Assembly (NCBI RefSeq): GCF_014874065.1
Contig: NZ_JADBEE010000001.1
Span: forward strand, 1,922,001 to 1,986,000
Reading direction: 5' to 3'
Origin: Nesterenkonia halotolerans
Lineage (GTDB): Bacteria; Actinomycetota; Actinomycetes; Actinomycetales; Micrococcaceae
Length of the DNA stretch: 64,000 nucleotides
A program made the position numbers and the translations under genes. The notes under the pieces are model-generated. The model did no database searches, was not told where the DNA came from, and worked only from the letters and a program-made list of their open reading frames with translations. Shown piece after piece: positions 16,606 to 25,085 of this stretch; position 1 is the stretch's first letter, and every line of letters begins with the position of its first letter.

Positions 16606-17963
16606 CTACAGAGCTCTACGACACCGGTTCCCCGGCAGGGGCGGACTCCCGCACGCCTCCCCAGGACATGGTGGCGGAGCAGTCGGTCCTGGGCGGCATG
16701 ATGCTCTCCAAGGACGCCATCGCCGACGTCGTCGAGGTGCTCCGCGGCTCCGACTTCTACCGTCCCGCGCATGAGCTCATCTATGACGCGATCATCGACC
16801 TCTACGGCCGCGGGGAGCCCGCCGATGTGGTGACGATCTCGGATCATCTCACCAAGCGCGGCGAGCTCCAGCGCATCGGCGGACCCGCGTATCTGCACAA
16901 CCTCGCTCAGTCGGTGCCCACGGCCGCCAACGCCGGCTTCTATGCCGAGATCGTCCGTGAACGGGCGATCCTGCGCCGACTGGTCGAGGCCGGGACCAAG
17001 ATCGTCCAGCTCGGCCACACCGCTGACGGCGAGGTCGAGGGCATCGTCAACCAGGCGCAGTCCGAGATCTACAACGTGGCCGAAAACCGACAGAGCGAGG
17101 ACTATGTCTCGCTGTCTGAGGTGCTGGGCCCCACCATCGACGAGATCGAGACGAACTCGGCCCACGACGGCGGGCTCACCGGCATCCCGACCGGGTTCCG
17201 CGATCTCGATGACCTGACCCACGGCTTCCACGGCGGGCAGATGATCATCATCGCCGCACGTCCCGCCATGGGCAAGTCCACCCTGGCGCTGGACTTCGCG
17301 CGCGCCGCTGCGGTGACCAACGGCATGACCGCCGCCTTCTTCTCCCTGGAGATGGGACGCAACGAGATCGCCATGCGACTGCTCTCGGCCGAGTCGCGGA
17401 TCCTGTTCTCCGATCTGCGCAAGGGCAACATCCGGGACGAGGACTGGGAGAAGATGTCCGAGGCGGTGGACCGGCTCAACGACGTGCCGCTGTTCATCGA
17501 TGACTCCCCGAACATGTCGCTGATGGAGATCCGCGCGAAATGCCGTCGGCTCAAGCAGCGCAACAACCTCAAGCTCGTGGTGCTGGACTATCTGCAGCTG
17601 CTCTCCTCGGGCAAGCGCGTGGAGTCCCGCCAGCAGGAGGTCAGCGAGTTCTCCCGCACCCTGAAGCTCCTGGCCAAGGAGCTTGACGTGCCGATCATCG
17701 CGCTCTCGCAGCTGAACCGTGGTTCAGAGTCCCGCCCGGACAAGAAGCCTCAGGTCTCCGATCTTCGTGAATCCGGCTCCATCGAGCAGGACGCCGATAT
17801 GGTCATGCTGCTGCACCGCCCCGAGGTCTACGACAAGGAGACCGAGCGCGCCGGTGAGGCCGACATCATCGTGGCCAAGAACCGTAACGGTCCCACGAGG
17901 GACATCACCGTGGCCTTCCAGGGCCACTACGCGCGGTTCCAGGACATGGCCCGAGACTTCTAG
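16602..17963 (+). CDS. dnaB: Replicative DNA helicase DnaB
   Basis: Hexameric 5'-3' helicase of the replication fork. The 453-residue protein has the N-terminal DnaB domain (PPQDMVAEQSVLGGMMLSKD onwards), the linker, and a RecA-like C-terminal domain with Walker A ARPAMGKST at about residue 218, Walker B LVVLDYLQLL and the arginine-rich end ESGSIEQDADMVMLLHRP. Length shows there is no intein, unlike several actinobacterial dnaB genes. It starts with GTG inside the stop of the preceding condensation-domain gene, which suggests translational coupling. Confidence 0.97.
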   Translation: MTTELYDTGSPAGADSRTPPQDMVAEQSVLGGMMLSKDAIADVVEVLRGSDFYRPAHELIYDAIIDLYGRGEPADVVTISDHLTKRGELQRIGGPAYLHNLAQSVPTAANAGFYAEIVRERAILRRLVEAGTKIVQLGHTADGEVEGIVNQAQSEIYNVAENRQSEDYVSLSEVLGPTIDEIETNSAHDGGLTGIPTGFRDLDDLTHGFHGGQMIIIAARPAMGKSTLALDFARAAAVTNGMTAAFFSLEMGRNEIAMRLLSAESRILFSDLRKGNIRDEDWEKMSEAVDRLNDVPLFIDDSPNMSLMEIRAKCRRLKQRNNLKLVVLDYLQLLSSGKRVESRQQEVSEFSRTLKLLAKELDVPIIALSQLNRGSESRPDKKPQVSDLRESGSIEQDADMVMLLHRPEVYDKETERAGEADIIVAKNRNGPTRDITVAFQGHYARFQDMARDF

Positions 17964-18010
17964 GCGCCGCTGTCCTCCTCGGCAGGCTGAACCACCGGGC
18001 GAGCGCTCAT

Positions 18011-18967
18011 TCAGCGGTAGTTGTGGACTTCCAGCTGGTCCACCTGGGTGGTTTCCATGTCGGTGATGAAGCTCCATGCATCGGGCCGCGAACCGTCCAC
18101 ATCGGTGAGCCCGTAGTGCTCTGCCAGCGAGAACGAGCTCAGGGATTGTGTGTTCCACCGTGCGCGCCGGGGGTCTGCTGCCAGTGCGGTGATCCCGCGA
18201 GCAAGCAGCGCCGGGGTCTCTGAGATCACGAACTCATACGGCGGGAGCGCGTCTGGTTTTCCCCGGTTGGCCTCTGCCGACTCGCGCCAGTTCTGCTCAG
18301 TGACGCCGAAGGCATCGAGCATCATCTCGGAGCGAAGCCAGCCGGGGGAGACCGAGACGGCAGTGCCGCCATGGGGGGCGAGCTCGTGGCCCTGGGCGAA
18401 GGCGAGCCGATCCACGGTGGTCTTGGTGAGATCGTGGAACACGCTCTCACGGAAGTGTGAGGCGTTATAGCTGCGGGTCCCGTCGGTGACCTCCACGACG
18501 AGGGATCCCCGGTTCTTCAGCAGCAGCGGCAGCGCCGCGTGGCTGGTGTAGAGATGCGTGGTGAAGCCCGTCTGAAACAGCTTCATCCCCTCGGCGAGGT
18601 CGTGGTCCCACAGCGGGAGCCCGAACTTCACGTACGCCTCCCCGCCGATGTCATTGACCAGGATGTCGAGCCTGTCCTGCTCCGCGGAGATGCGCTGGAT
18701 CAGGGCACGGACGGCGTCGGGGTCCAGATGGTCGGTGATGACCGGGATCGCTCTACCGCCGGCTGCGGTGATCAGGTCGGCGGTCTCCTGGACCGTCTCC
18801 GCACGCCCATAATCGGAGGGGGTCTGGGAAGTGGAGCGTCCGGTGCAGTAGACGGTGGCTCCGGCGTCGGCGAGTGCGCGGGCTATCGCCCGTCCGGCGC
18901 CACGGGTCGCGCCGGTCACCAGGGCGATGCGACCGTGCAGGTTGTTCACGGAATCTTGTTCGGTCAT
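18011..18967 (-). CDS. SDR family oxidoreductase with altered catalytic tyrosine
   Basis: A 318-residue short-chain dehydrogenase with the NAD(P) motif TGATRGAGRA near the N-terminus, the VNDIGG segment, and the C-terminal SVSPGWLRSEMMLDAFG. In the active-site helix the sequence is SVFHDLTKTTVDRLAFAQGH; related SDRs read FYDLAK there, so the catalytic Tyr of YxxxK seems to be His (codon CAC rather than TAC). The start ATG at 18967 has AAGGAG on the minus strand; an upstream ATG at 19036 overlaps the promoter of the divergent regulator. It is probably controlled by that WYL regulator. Confidence 0.85.
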   Translation of the reverse strand: MTEQDSVNNLHGRIALVTGATRGAGRAIARALADAGATVYCTGRSTSQTPSDYGRAETVQETADLITAAGGRAIPVITDHLDPDAVRALIQRISAEQDRLDILVNDIGGEAYVKFGLPLWDHDLAEGMKLFQTGFTTHLYTSHAALPLLLKNRGSLVVEVTDGTRSYNASHFRESVFHDLTKTTVDRLAFAQGHELAPHGGTAVSVSPGWLRSEMMLDAFGVTEQNWRESAEANRGKPDALPPYEFVISETPALLARGITALAADPRRARWNTQSLSSFSLAEHYGLTDVDGSRPDAWSFITDMETTQVDQLEVHNYR

Positions 18968-19017
18968 GGGGTTCTCCTTGCCGTGGGATCTCTGGTCATC
19001 AGGTTCCCAGGCATTGG

Positions 19018-19032
19018 CGACATCTCGTGTCG
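19018..19032. promoter_or_regulatory. Operator candidate between SDR and WYL-regulator genes
   Basis: CGACA-TCTCG-TGTCG is a perfect 5-bp inverted repeat with a 5-nt spacer, between the divergent start codons at 18967 and 19054 and next to a TAGACT -10-like element of the regulator gene. Autoregulation by the WYL protein is a reasonable inference. Confidence 0.4.
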
Positions 19033-19053
19033 TCAATTATCTAGACTCTCTTC

Positions 19054-20010
19054 ATGCGCTCTACTCGGCTTCTCGCTCTGCTGATGGAGCTCAGCCGGGC
19101 GCCGCAGAGGAACGTGCGGCAGCTGGCAGCACGTCACGGAGTCACGCCGCGCACGATCCAGCGCGACATCGCCGCTCTGCATGAGCTCGGCGTGCCGATC
19201 TGGACGCGCACTGGACCCGGTGGGGGCGTGGGTCTCGTGGACGGATGGAGGTCACCGCTCACCGGCATGACTGCCGCAGAGCTGCAGGCGCTGCTCTTGG
19301 GTGATGCCGGTTCCCGGGCGCTGGGACTGGAGTCGGACTACGCGACGGCCAGATTGAAGATGCTGACTGCCAACCGACTTCAGGCCGATGTCGTGCAGCC
19401 TGTACAGGAGCGTTTCCTGGTCGACAACGAGCGTTGGTTCACCGAACCTGAGCGCCCGGTGGCGCTGACCGAGGTGGCGCGCGCTGTCTGGTCTGGCCGT
19501 CGGCTGCGGATCCGCTACGAGAGTCCACGCTCGGGCTCGACGGCGGTGACCCGGACCCTTGACCCTCTGGGTCTGGTGCTCAAGACCGAGGCCTGGTACC
19601 TCGTTGCCGCGCATCGGCACCGCCTGCGCACCTATCGACTGATCCGGGTCCGTGAGGCTCGCGTGCTCGAGGAACCTGGGTGGCGCCCGGAGAAGTTTTC
19701 GCTCGCGGAGCATTGGGGCCGTTCCCGCACTGCGTTCGAGGCCTCGTTGGGCAGGTTGCCGGTCACGCTGAGGATACCCAGCGGCTCCGCCGCCGCGCTG
19801 GTGGCCGCAGTGCCTGGGTCCGAGACGCGTCGGGCGATCGACGGCGCAGCCCAGGGCGCCGCTCGGCTCACGGTCGAGCTGCAGATGGAGAGTCTGGAGG
19901 TCGCGACGGCAGCTCTGCTCGGAGTGCCCGAGGTCGAGGTTCTCGCGCCCGCTGACCTGCGTCTGCAGCTTTTCCGGCGCGGGCAGCAGCTTGCGGCTCA
20001 CAATCGATAG
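19054..20010 (+). CDS. WYL-domain transcriptional regulator
   Basis: A 318-residue DeoR-like regulator. An N-terminal winged helix-turn-helix (RLLALLMELSRAPQRNVRQL then TPRTIQRDIAALHELG, residues about 3-55) is followed by a WYL domain (about 140-205) with RLRIRYESPRSG and the LDPLGLVLKTEAWYLVAAH signature, and a C-terminal WCX-type extension. WYL domains sense small ligands or nucleic acids. It is divergent from the SDR gene with an inverted repeat between them, the usual sign of a local regulator. The transcript may be leaderless, with TAGACT about 10 nt before the ATG. Confidence 0.88.
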   Translation: MRSTRLLALLMELSRAPQRNVRQLAARHGVTPRTIQRDIAALHELGVPIWTRTGPGGGVGLVDGWRSPLTGMTAAELQALLLGDAGSRALGLESDYATARLKMLTANRLQADVVQPVQERFLVDNERWFTEPERPVALTEVARAVWSGRRLRIRYESPRSGSTAVTRTLDPLGLVLKTEAWYLVAAHRHRLRTYRLIRVREARVLEEPGWRPEKFSLAEHWGRSRTAFEASLGRLPVTLRIPSGSAAALVAAVPGSETRRAIDGAAQGAARLTVELQMESLEVATAALLGVPEVEVLAPADLRLQLFRRGQQLAAHNR

Positions 20011-20032
20011 CCCGCAGAGTCTGGCCGCGGAC

Positions 20033-20587
20033 CTAGACGATGCCGAGGATGACGTCGAGGAAGGCGTATCCGAGTCCGCCGTAGAGCAGTCCGATCCAGA
20101 GTGAGTGTGTCAGTGCGGTCCAGAACCTGCCTGTGGCGATGAGCAGCCCGAACGCGGCGGGGGTGCAGGCGAGAGCGCACCCGCCGACGAGCAGCCAGAG
20201 ACCGGTGAACTCCCCGAGGGCGAGCATGTAGAAGCCCACCCCTATGGTCCAGACCATGGTGAACTCGAACATGAGGGCGGCGATGACCACGGTGACGACG
20301 ATCGCCCAGAGATAGCGCCCCCATTCGCCGCTGAGCCGACGGAGCGTGGTCCGCGGGCTGCTCGGAGCGGGAGTGGCGCGAGATTTTGAGGCCGAGGAGC
20401 GGGGTGCCGAGGTTGTTGCGCGGGGCTTGGAGGCAGGCTTCGAGGCCGCGGGGCGCCGCGTCGTCGTGTTTTTCCCCGCTGTGCTCTTCTTGGCGGTTGC
20501 GCCTCTGCTGACGGTCGAGGTCTTCTTCGCGCCAGCAGGCGAACGGCGGGGAGTCCTCCTGGCGGGGCTCTTCTTGGGGGTGCTCAC
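20033..20587 (-). CDS. Membrane protein with Lys/Arg/Pro-rich histone-like tail
   Basis: A 184-residue protein of two unlike halves. Residues 1-85 are a very basic low-complexity tail with repeated KSPAR, RRSP, KKST and SKPA-type blocks, like histone H1 or HU-type tails. Residues 90-184 hold three or four hydrophobic helices (YLWAIVVTVVIAALMFEF, FYMLALGEFTGLWLL, LIATGRFW and the last 20 residues). I do not recognise a family for the membrane part. It may tether nucleic acid or polyanions to the membrane, but this is speculation. Convergent with the WYL regulator. Confidence 0.7.
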   Translation of the reverse strand: MSTPKKSPARRTPRRSPAGAKKTSTVSRGATAKKSTAGKNTTTRRPAASKPASKPRATTSAPRSSASKSRATPAPSSPRTTLRRLSGEWGRYLWAIVVTVVIAALMFEFTMVWTIGVGFYMLALGEFTGLWLLVGGCALACTPAAFGLLIATGRFWTALTHSLWIGLLYGGLGYAFLDVILGIV

Positions 20588-20639
20588 AGCCTGACAGCGT
20601 ACCGGCTGCCGTCGTGACCGGGACGGAGCGCCTCGGGGA

Positions 20640-20831
20640 TCAGAGCCAGCCGAGATAGGGAAGGGCGAGCAGGAACACGATCAGTCCGATGCCCACCCCG
20701 AGGGTGACTGCCACCGTCTGGCTCGAGTTGGCGCGTCCGAGCTCGGGTTCGTCCCGCTCGGCGGGCTTGGGCGGGACGTGCGGTTCCGAAGGAGGTTCCA
20801 CTCGGTCGCGACGTGCTCGATGAGATGACAT
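20640..20831 (-). CDS. Small tail-anchored membrane protein
   Basis: A 63-residue protein: a charged Pro-rich N-terminal part and one C-terminal helix (VAVTLGVGIGLIVFLLALPY). The ATG at 20831 has GCGAGG upstream on the minus strand; a start at 20864 would add 11 basic residues. No family recognised. It follows galK on the same strand after a 164-nt gap and precedes the histone-like-tail membrane protein gene. Confidence 0.55.
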   Translation of the reverse strand: MSSHRARRDRVEPPSEPHVPPKPAERDEPELGRANSSQTVAVTLGVGIGLIVFLLALPYLGWL

Positions 20832-21027
20832 TCGTACACCTCGCTTGGCAGGGATGCGCCGCAAGAGAAGTTCGCGCGCGCTTCTCTCACTCTAGGAAGC
20901 GTCTCTGAGAAGGACCTGTGCGCAAGGTGGGACCTTGCCTGTGCCCGCGCGGGGCTTTCGGCGGCACCTGCGGCTCGAGTCCCGGCGCAGGGGGTCATGC
21001 AGGGGAATCAGCTGCGACGGAAGGCCG

Positions 21028-22407
21028 TCACAGCGCGTGGGCGGCCGCGGAGGGCGCGACGTCGATCAGCCGGATATTGCGGCTGATCCTCTCCAGCGCC
21101 GCGGTGAGCCGGGGGAGGCCCGCCGGTGCGATCAGCACCAGGACCGATCCGCCGAAGCCGCCTCCGATCAGTCGGGCGCCCTCAGCACCCTGGGCCAGGG
21201 CCGTCTCCACCACGAGGTCCGCCACGGTGAAGGAGACCTCGGCGTCGTCGCGCATGCTCATATGCCCAGCGGTCAGGATGTCGCCCACCGTGGAGGTGAT
21301 GTGGCGTACGCCGTAGGCCTCCCCGGAGAGCAGGTGATGCAGCTTCTCAGAGCGCACCATCTCGGTGAGAGCATGACGCAGACGGCGTCGGCAGGCTCCG
21401 ATGTCGCGTCCGCCCACGGATTCGAGCTGCTCGGCCAGGCGGTCGAACTCCTCGAGCACATGGAGCACGTCCGCCTTGCGGGGCTTCTCCGGGAGGGCGT
21501 CGCGAAGCCGCTCGAAGCCCAGCAGCTGTGCCGCCGCCTCGGCGTCGGCGCGTCGATCGCTGAACTGTCCATCGGCCAGGCGGTGCGCCTGCCCGGTGTC
21601 CACGGCGATCAGGCGGTAGCCGCGAAGGATGCAGCCGATGTCGAGCGGCTGCACGCTGAAGTCCCGGCAGTCCAGGGACAGCACCTTGCCTGCCCGGGCG
21701 CGCATGGCAGCAGTCTGGTCCAGGCCGCCCGTGCCTGCACCCACGACCTCCACCTCGGCGCGCACACAGGCCGCCGCAAGCTGCTTGCGGTGTTCGCGAG
21801 TCAAGGCCGCGTTCAGATCGTCGAGCGGGTTCTGCTGCCCGAGCGGAGTTCCCAGGGCGACGAAGGCCAGAATGCTGGCGCACTCCAGCGCGGCCGAGGA
21901 GGACAGACCGCCGCCGATGGGCAGCGTGGAGACCACCAGGATGTCCGCGCCGAAGCCTTCACTGACCTGGAAGTCCGGCTGGGAGGTGCCGAGTTCGCGC
22001 AGCGCCCAGAGGGCCCCATGCACGTACTGGCTCCAGTGACCTGCGGCGCCATCCTTCAGGGCGTCCTCGGCCCCCGGCTCTGCGCGGAGGCCGATCTGAT
22101 CCGCGAAGACCGTGGTGACGCCGTCGTCCAAGGAGGCGTCCAGCGTGCGCAGCCGGAGCAGACCGTCCTCGCGCGGTGCGGCGGCCACATAGGTGCCGTG
22201 GGCGAGGGCCATCGGCAGGCAGCGACCCGCATGGAAATCGATGTGCTCACCGTTGAGATTTGCCCGCCCGGGCGCGAACCAGGTGCCGGAAGCTGGCCGG
22301 CCGTACTCCTCATGGAAGCGGCTGACCAGGTCAGACTGAATCTCTTGGGGCTCGCCAGGGGCAAGCCAGACGGCATCGGTAGTTCGCACGGTGGTCCATT
22401 GTGCCAC
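21028..22407 (-). CDS. galK: Galactokinase
   Basis: Phosphorylates alpha-D-galactose at C1 with ATP (Leloir pathway). GHMP-kinase motifs are all present: FAPGRANLNGEHIDFHAGRC (substrate-binding Arg, Glu, His, Asp), the ATP loop LPIGGGLSSSAALECA, the catalytic Asp in GTGGLDQTAAM and the C-terminal EGARLIGGGFGGSVLVL. At 459 residues it is longer than the usual 390 or so; the first 35 residues precede the conserved core, and a later start is possible. No galT or galE is adjacent. Confidence 0.93.
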   Translation of the reverse strand: MAQWTTVRTTDAVWLAPGEPQEIQSDLVSRFHEEYGRPASGTWFAPGRANLNGEHIDFHAGRCLPMALAHGTYVAAAPREDGLLRLRTLDASLDDGVTTVFADQIGLRAEPGAEDALKDGAAGHWSQYVHGALWALRELGTSQPDFQVSEGFGADILVVSTLPIGGGLSSSAALECASILAFVALGTPLGQQNPLDDLNAALTREHRKQLAAACVRAEVEVVGAGTGGLDQTAAMRARAGKVLSLDCRDFSVQPLDIGCILRGYRLIAVDTGQAHRLADGQFSDRRADAEAAAQLLGFERLRDALPEKPRKADVLHVLEEFDRLAEQLESVGGRDIGACRRRLRHALTEMVRSEKLHHLLSGEAYGVRHITSTVGDILTAGHMSMRDDAEVSFTVADLVVETALAQGAEGARLIGGGFGGSVLVLIAPAGLPRLTAALERISRNIRLIDVAPSAAAHAL

Positions 22408-22501
22408 TCACGAACGCTGTGATGTTCTTGTGCCTTGACCGGTGCCGTCCCGGAGTCATCCCGGCGGTGCGGTCCACCAGGACGAGCGAGAGGATTTCTC
22501 C

Positions 22502-22930
22502 ATGGCGATCGAACCCGTGTACACCACCGAGGCCTTGGCCACCGGTGACGGCCGCAACGGACGCAGCCGCACCTCAGACGGCCGGATCGACCTGGATATG
22601 GCCGTTCCACAGGCCATGGGCGGTTCGGGGGAGGGGGCGAACCCGGAGCAGCTCTTCGCGCTGGGCTACGCCGCGTGCTTCCACGGTGCGCTCCGCAAGG
22701 CCGCCTCGGAGGAGGGTGCTGATGTGACGGATTCCTCAGTCGGAGCCAGGGTGAGCATCGGCAAGGACGACGACGGCGGCTTCGGTCTCGCCGTGGAGAT
22801 CGAGGTGGTGATCCCTCATCTCGACCAGGTTCAGGCTCAGCAGCTGGCGGAGAAGGCCCACGCCTCGTGTCCCTATTCCAAGGCCACCCGGGGCAACATC
22901 GAGGTGCGGGTCAGCGTCTCCGACGACTGA
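22502..22930 (+). CDS. Organic hydroperoxide resistance protein (Ohr/OsmC family)
   Basis: A 142-residue thiol peroxidase of the Ohr type that reduces organic hydroperoxides, usually with lipoyl or other dithiols. The two redox cysteines are in GYAACFHGAL and HASCPYSKATRG, and the GGSGEGANPEQLFA block is typical of Ohr. The ATG at 22502 has GAGAGG 9 nt upstream. It precedes the pirin gene on the same strand; both belong to oxidative-stress responses. Confidence 0.92.
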   Translation: MAIEPVYTTEALATGDGRNGRSRTSDGRIDLDMAVPQAMGGSGEGANPEQLFALGYAACFHGALRKAASEEGADVTDSSVGARVSIGKDDDGGFGLAVEIEVVIPHLDQVQAQQLAEKAHASCPYSKATRGNIEVRVSVSDD

Positions 22931-22974
22931 GCAGGCGGCGCTCTGCGCCGGTGGCGGACATCCTGGGCATATTG

Positions 22975-22990
22975 CTTGAATTTTGAAATA
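22975..22990. promoter_or_regulatory. Palindromic operator candidate upstream of pirin gene
   Basis: CTTGAATTTTGAAATA contains TTGAA and TTCAA-type half sites and lies 38 nt before the pirin start codon. It resembles the site before the LLM monooxygenase (11105-11122), sharing CTT and AATTTTGA. A common redox regulator is an inference. Confidence 0.4.
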
Positions 22991-23027
22991 CTCAGGTGAC
23001 GCCTGGTCATCACCAAGAGGAGACGCA

Positions 23028-24218
23028 ATGAGCAGCACCGACCTCGAACATCAGGAACAGGTCTGCATCAACGGGCCCTATACCTACGAGGGTCTGCGCG
23101 ACGGCGTCGTCCGGGGCGACGGGGGCGTGGAGCTGCTGGAGCCTCGCACTGTCCCTCTCGGTGGACCGCGTGCCATGAACGTCCGCCGCACCTTGCCGCA
23201 GCGGGCACGCTCGCTGGTGGGGGCGTGGTGCTTCATCGACTTCTACGGTCCCGATGACCTGACCGAGGCCACGCCCATGCGTGTTCCCCGCCACCCGCAC
23301 ACAGGTCTGGCCACCGTCTCCTGGCTCTTCGACGGCCGGATCGACCATATGGACTCTGCTGGGAACTGGGCCACGGTGCGCCCGGGGGAGGTGGTGGTGA
23401 TGAACGCTGGAAGCGGCATCACCCACTCGGAGTACTCCACCACGGACACCACCGTGCTCCACGGAGCACAGCTCTGGTACGCATTCCCGGATCAGCATCG
23501 CTTCGTGGAACCCTCGCTGGCCACCCACCGGACAGATCCCGTCCAGGGTCCGGGCTGGAAGGCTCGGGTCTTCCTGGGCGAGCTGCTCGGACAGCGGTCC
23601 CCGGTCGAGACCTACCTCCCGCTGACCGGAGCCGAACTTCGACTCGATCCTGGCACGGTCCTTGAGCTGGACGTGCCGTCCGCCCACGAGCACGGACTGC
23701 TGCGCATCTCGGGTGCCGTGCGGCTCAACGGGACGCTGCTGCCAGAGGATCACCTGGGCGTGAGTGAGACCGGCGCCACCACTCTGCGCATCGAGGCCCT
23801 GGACGAGCCTGTGCTGGCGCTGCTGCTCGGCGGGGAGCCGCTGGGGGAACAGATCGTCATGTGGTGGAACTTCGTGGGCCGCAGCCATGAGGAGATCGTG
23901 GCCTTCCGTGACGCCTACCAGACGGAGATGGGCTTCGAAGCCCCCGCACAGGACTCGCCGCTGAACAGCCATGCCGACACCGGCTCACACGCAGTCGGCT
24001 CTGAACGCGCAGCGCGGCCCGACGGTTCCGAACACCAGGTGTCAGTCCCGAGCGGCGCGCTCGGTGACCCCGTGCACGGTGAGCTCAGGGACGCCCTGGC
24101 GGGCTCCCAATACGCCGACGGGAGGCTGTTCCCGCAGTTCGGGGACTTCCCCCCGGGCCAGGCGGCGCCGCTTCCGGCCCCTGCATTGCCCAGCACACGG
24201 ATGAAGCCGCGCGGCTGA
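23028..24218 (+). CDS. Pirin family protein with C-terminal extension
   Basis: A bicupin protein; bacterial pirins bind a metal and some act as quercetinases or redox-linked regulators. The N-terminal cupin shows MRVPRHPHTGLATVSWLFDG and MNAGSGITHSEYS with the metal-ligand histidines and glutamate. At 396 residues it exceeds the usual 290-320; the extra C-terminal 90 residues are Gly/Ser/Pro-rich and include QYADGRLFPQFGDFPPGQ. The start at 23028 has AGAGGAGA upstream. Located between Ohr and two DUF202 membrane genes. Confidence 0.9.
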   Translation: MSSTDLEHQEQVCINGPYTYEGLRDGVVRGDGGVELLEPRTVPLGGPRAMNVRRTLPQRARSLVGAWCFIDFYGPDDLTEATPMRVPRHPHTGLATVSWLFDGRIDHMDSAGNWATVRPGEVVVMNAGSGITHSEYSTTDTTVLHGAQLWYAFPDQHRFVEPSLATHRTDPVQGPGWKARVFLGELLGQRSPVETYLPLTGAELRLDPGTVLELDVPSAHEHGLLRISGAVRLNGTLLPEDHLGVSETGATTLRIEALDEPVLALLLGGEPLGEQIVMWWNFVGRSHEEIVAFRDAYQTEMGFEAPAQDSPLNSHADTGSHAVGSERAARPDGSEHQVSVPSGALGDPVHGELRDALAGSQYADGRLFPQFGDFPPGQAAPLPAPALPSTRMKPRG

Positions 24219-24297
24219 GCTGAGGCACCTGCGCCTATGACACACTTGTCTCGCGCGGCCGGTGGACCGGCGAAACAGGTGAGCAGCAGGAGGAACA

Positions 24298-24675
24298 GTG
24301 AGCGAGAATCCACAGCGGGGACGGCTGTCCAGCCGCCTGCTCTCCCGGGGCCAGGAGCCTGACCCACGGTTCACCCTGGCCAACGAGCGCACCTTCCTCG
24401 CCTGGATCCGCACGGCGCTCGCGTTCCTGGCCGGAGGCGTGGCGGTGGAGGCCTTCGCCGCTGATGTCTTTGAGGACCCCTATCGGACCATCATCTCGGT
24501 GCTGACCATCGGCGTTGGACTGCTGATCAGCGTGGGGGCCGCTCTGCGCTGGCTCAACATCGAACGCAGCATGCGGCAGGGTCGGCCGCTGCCGATGCCA
24601 TTGATCATCCCGTTGCTGAGCTTCGCCTGCGGCGTCGCCATGGCCGTGGTCATCGTGCTGGTGGTCCTCACCTGA
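24298..24675 (+). CDS. YidH/DUF202 family membrane protein
   Basis: A 125-residue protein with three membrane helices. The DUF202 signature ANERTFLAWIRTALAFLAGG is at residues 26-45, and a charged segment NIERSMRQGR precedes the last helix. Function unknown. The GTG start follows AGGAGGA. Overlaps the next DUF202 gene by one base (TGATG). Confidence 0.88.
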   Translation: MSENPQRGRLSSRLLSRGQEPDPRFTLANERTFLAWIRTALAFLAGGVAVEAFAADVFEDPYRTIISVLTIGVGLLISVGAALRWLNIERSMRQGRPLPMPLIIPLLSFACGVAMAVVIVLVVLT

Positions 24676-25001
24676 TGCGCCCCACCGTCCCCCTGCATGC
24701 CGATCCTGGCCTCCAGCCCGAACGGACCGTGCTGTCCTGGGGCCGGACGATGCTGCTGTTCTCCCTGGTCGGAGCGGTGTTTCTGCGCTGGATGCCCTAT
24801 TACGGACTGTGGACGGTCGGACTCACCGCCGTCTGCGCCCTGGTGGCCGGTGGCATCTACCTCACGCAGAAGCTGCGCTACTCGCGGCAGTCCCGCGGAA
24901 TCGCCGATGGGCGGGTGGAGGCTGACGTCTCTGCCGTGCTGGCCACCACCTGCGCCACCATTGCGCTGGGAGTCATGGGACTGCTGGCCGTCCTGGCCTG
25001 A
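24675..25001 (+). CDS. DUF202 family membrane protein
   Basis: A 108-residue protein with three helices and a divergent DUF202 motif LQPERTVLSWGRTMLLFSLV near the N-terminus. The start overlaps the stop of the preceding YidH-like gene, so the two are translationally coupled and probably form a complex. This tandem YidH-YidG-like arrangement is common; its role is unknown. Confidence 0.85.
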   Translation: MRPTVPLHADPGLQPERTVLSWGRTMLLFSLVGAVFLRWMPYYGLWTVGLTAVCALVAGGIYLTQKLRYSRQSRGIADGRVEADVSAVLATTCATIALGVMGLLAVLA

Positions 25002-25085
25002 ACGCCAGCCGGACATTGCCTGGTTTGACCGTTGTGGCTGGGATGCTACGTTGCCCGCTCGACTACCAACAAGGAGGTCCTTGTC

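Noticed and set aside
16602..17963. Intein in dnaB
   Set aside because: The frame is continuous at the usual 453 residues, and the Walker A region is uninterrupted.
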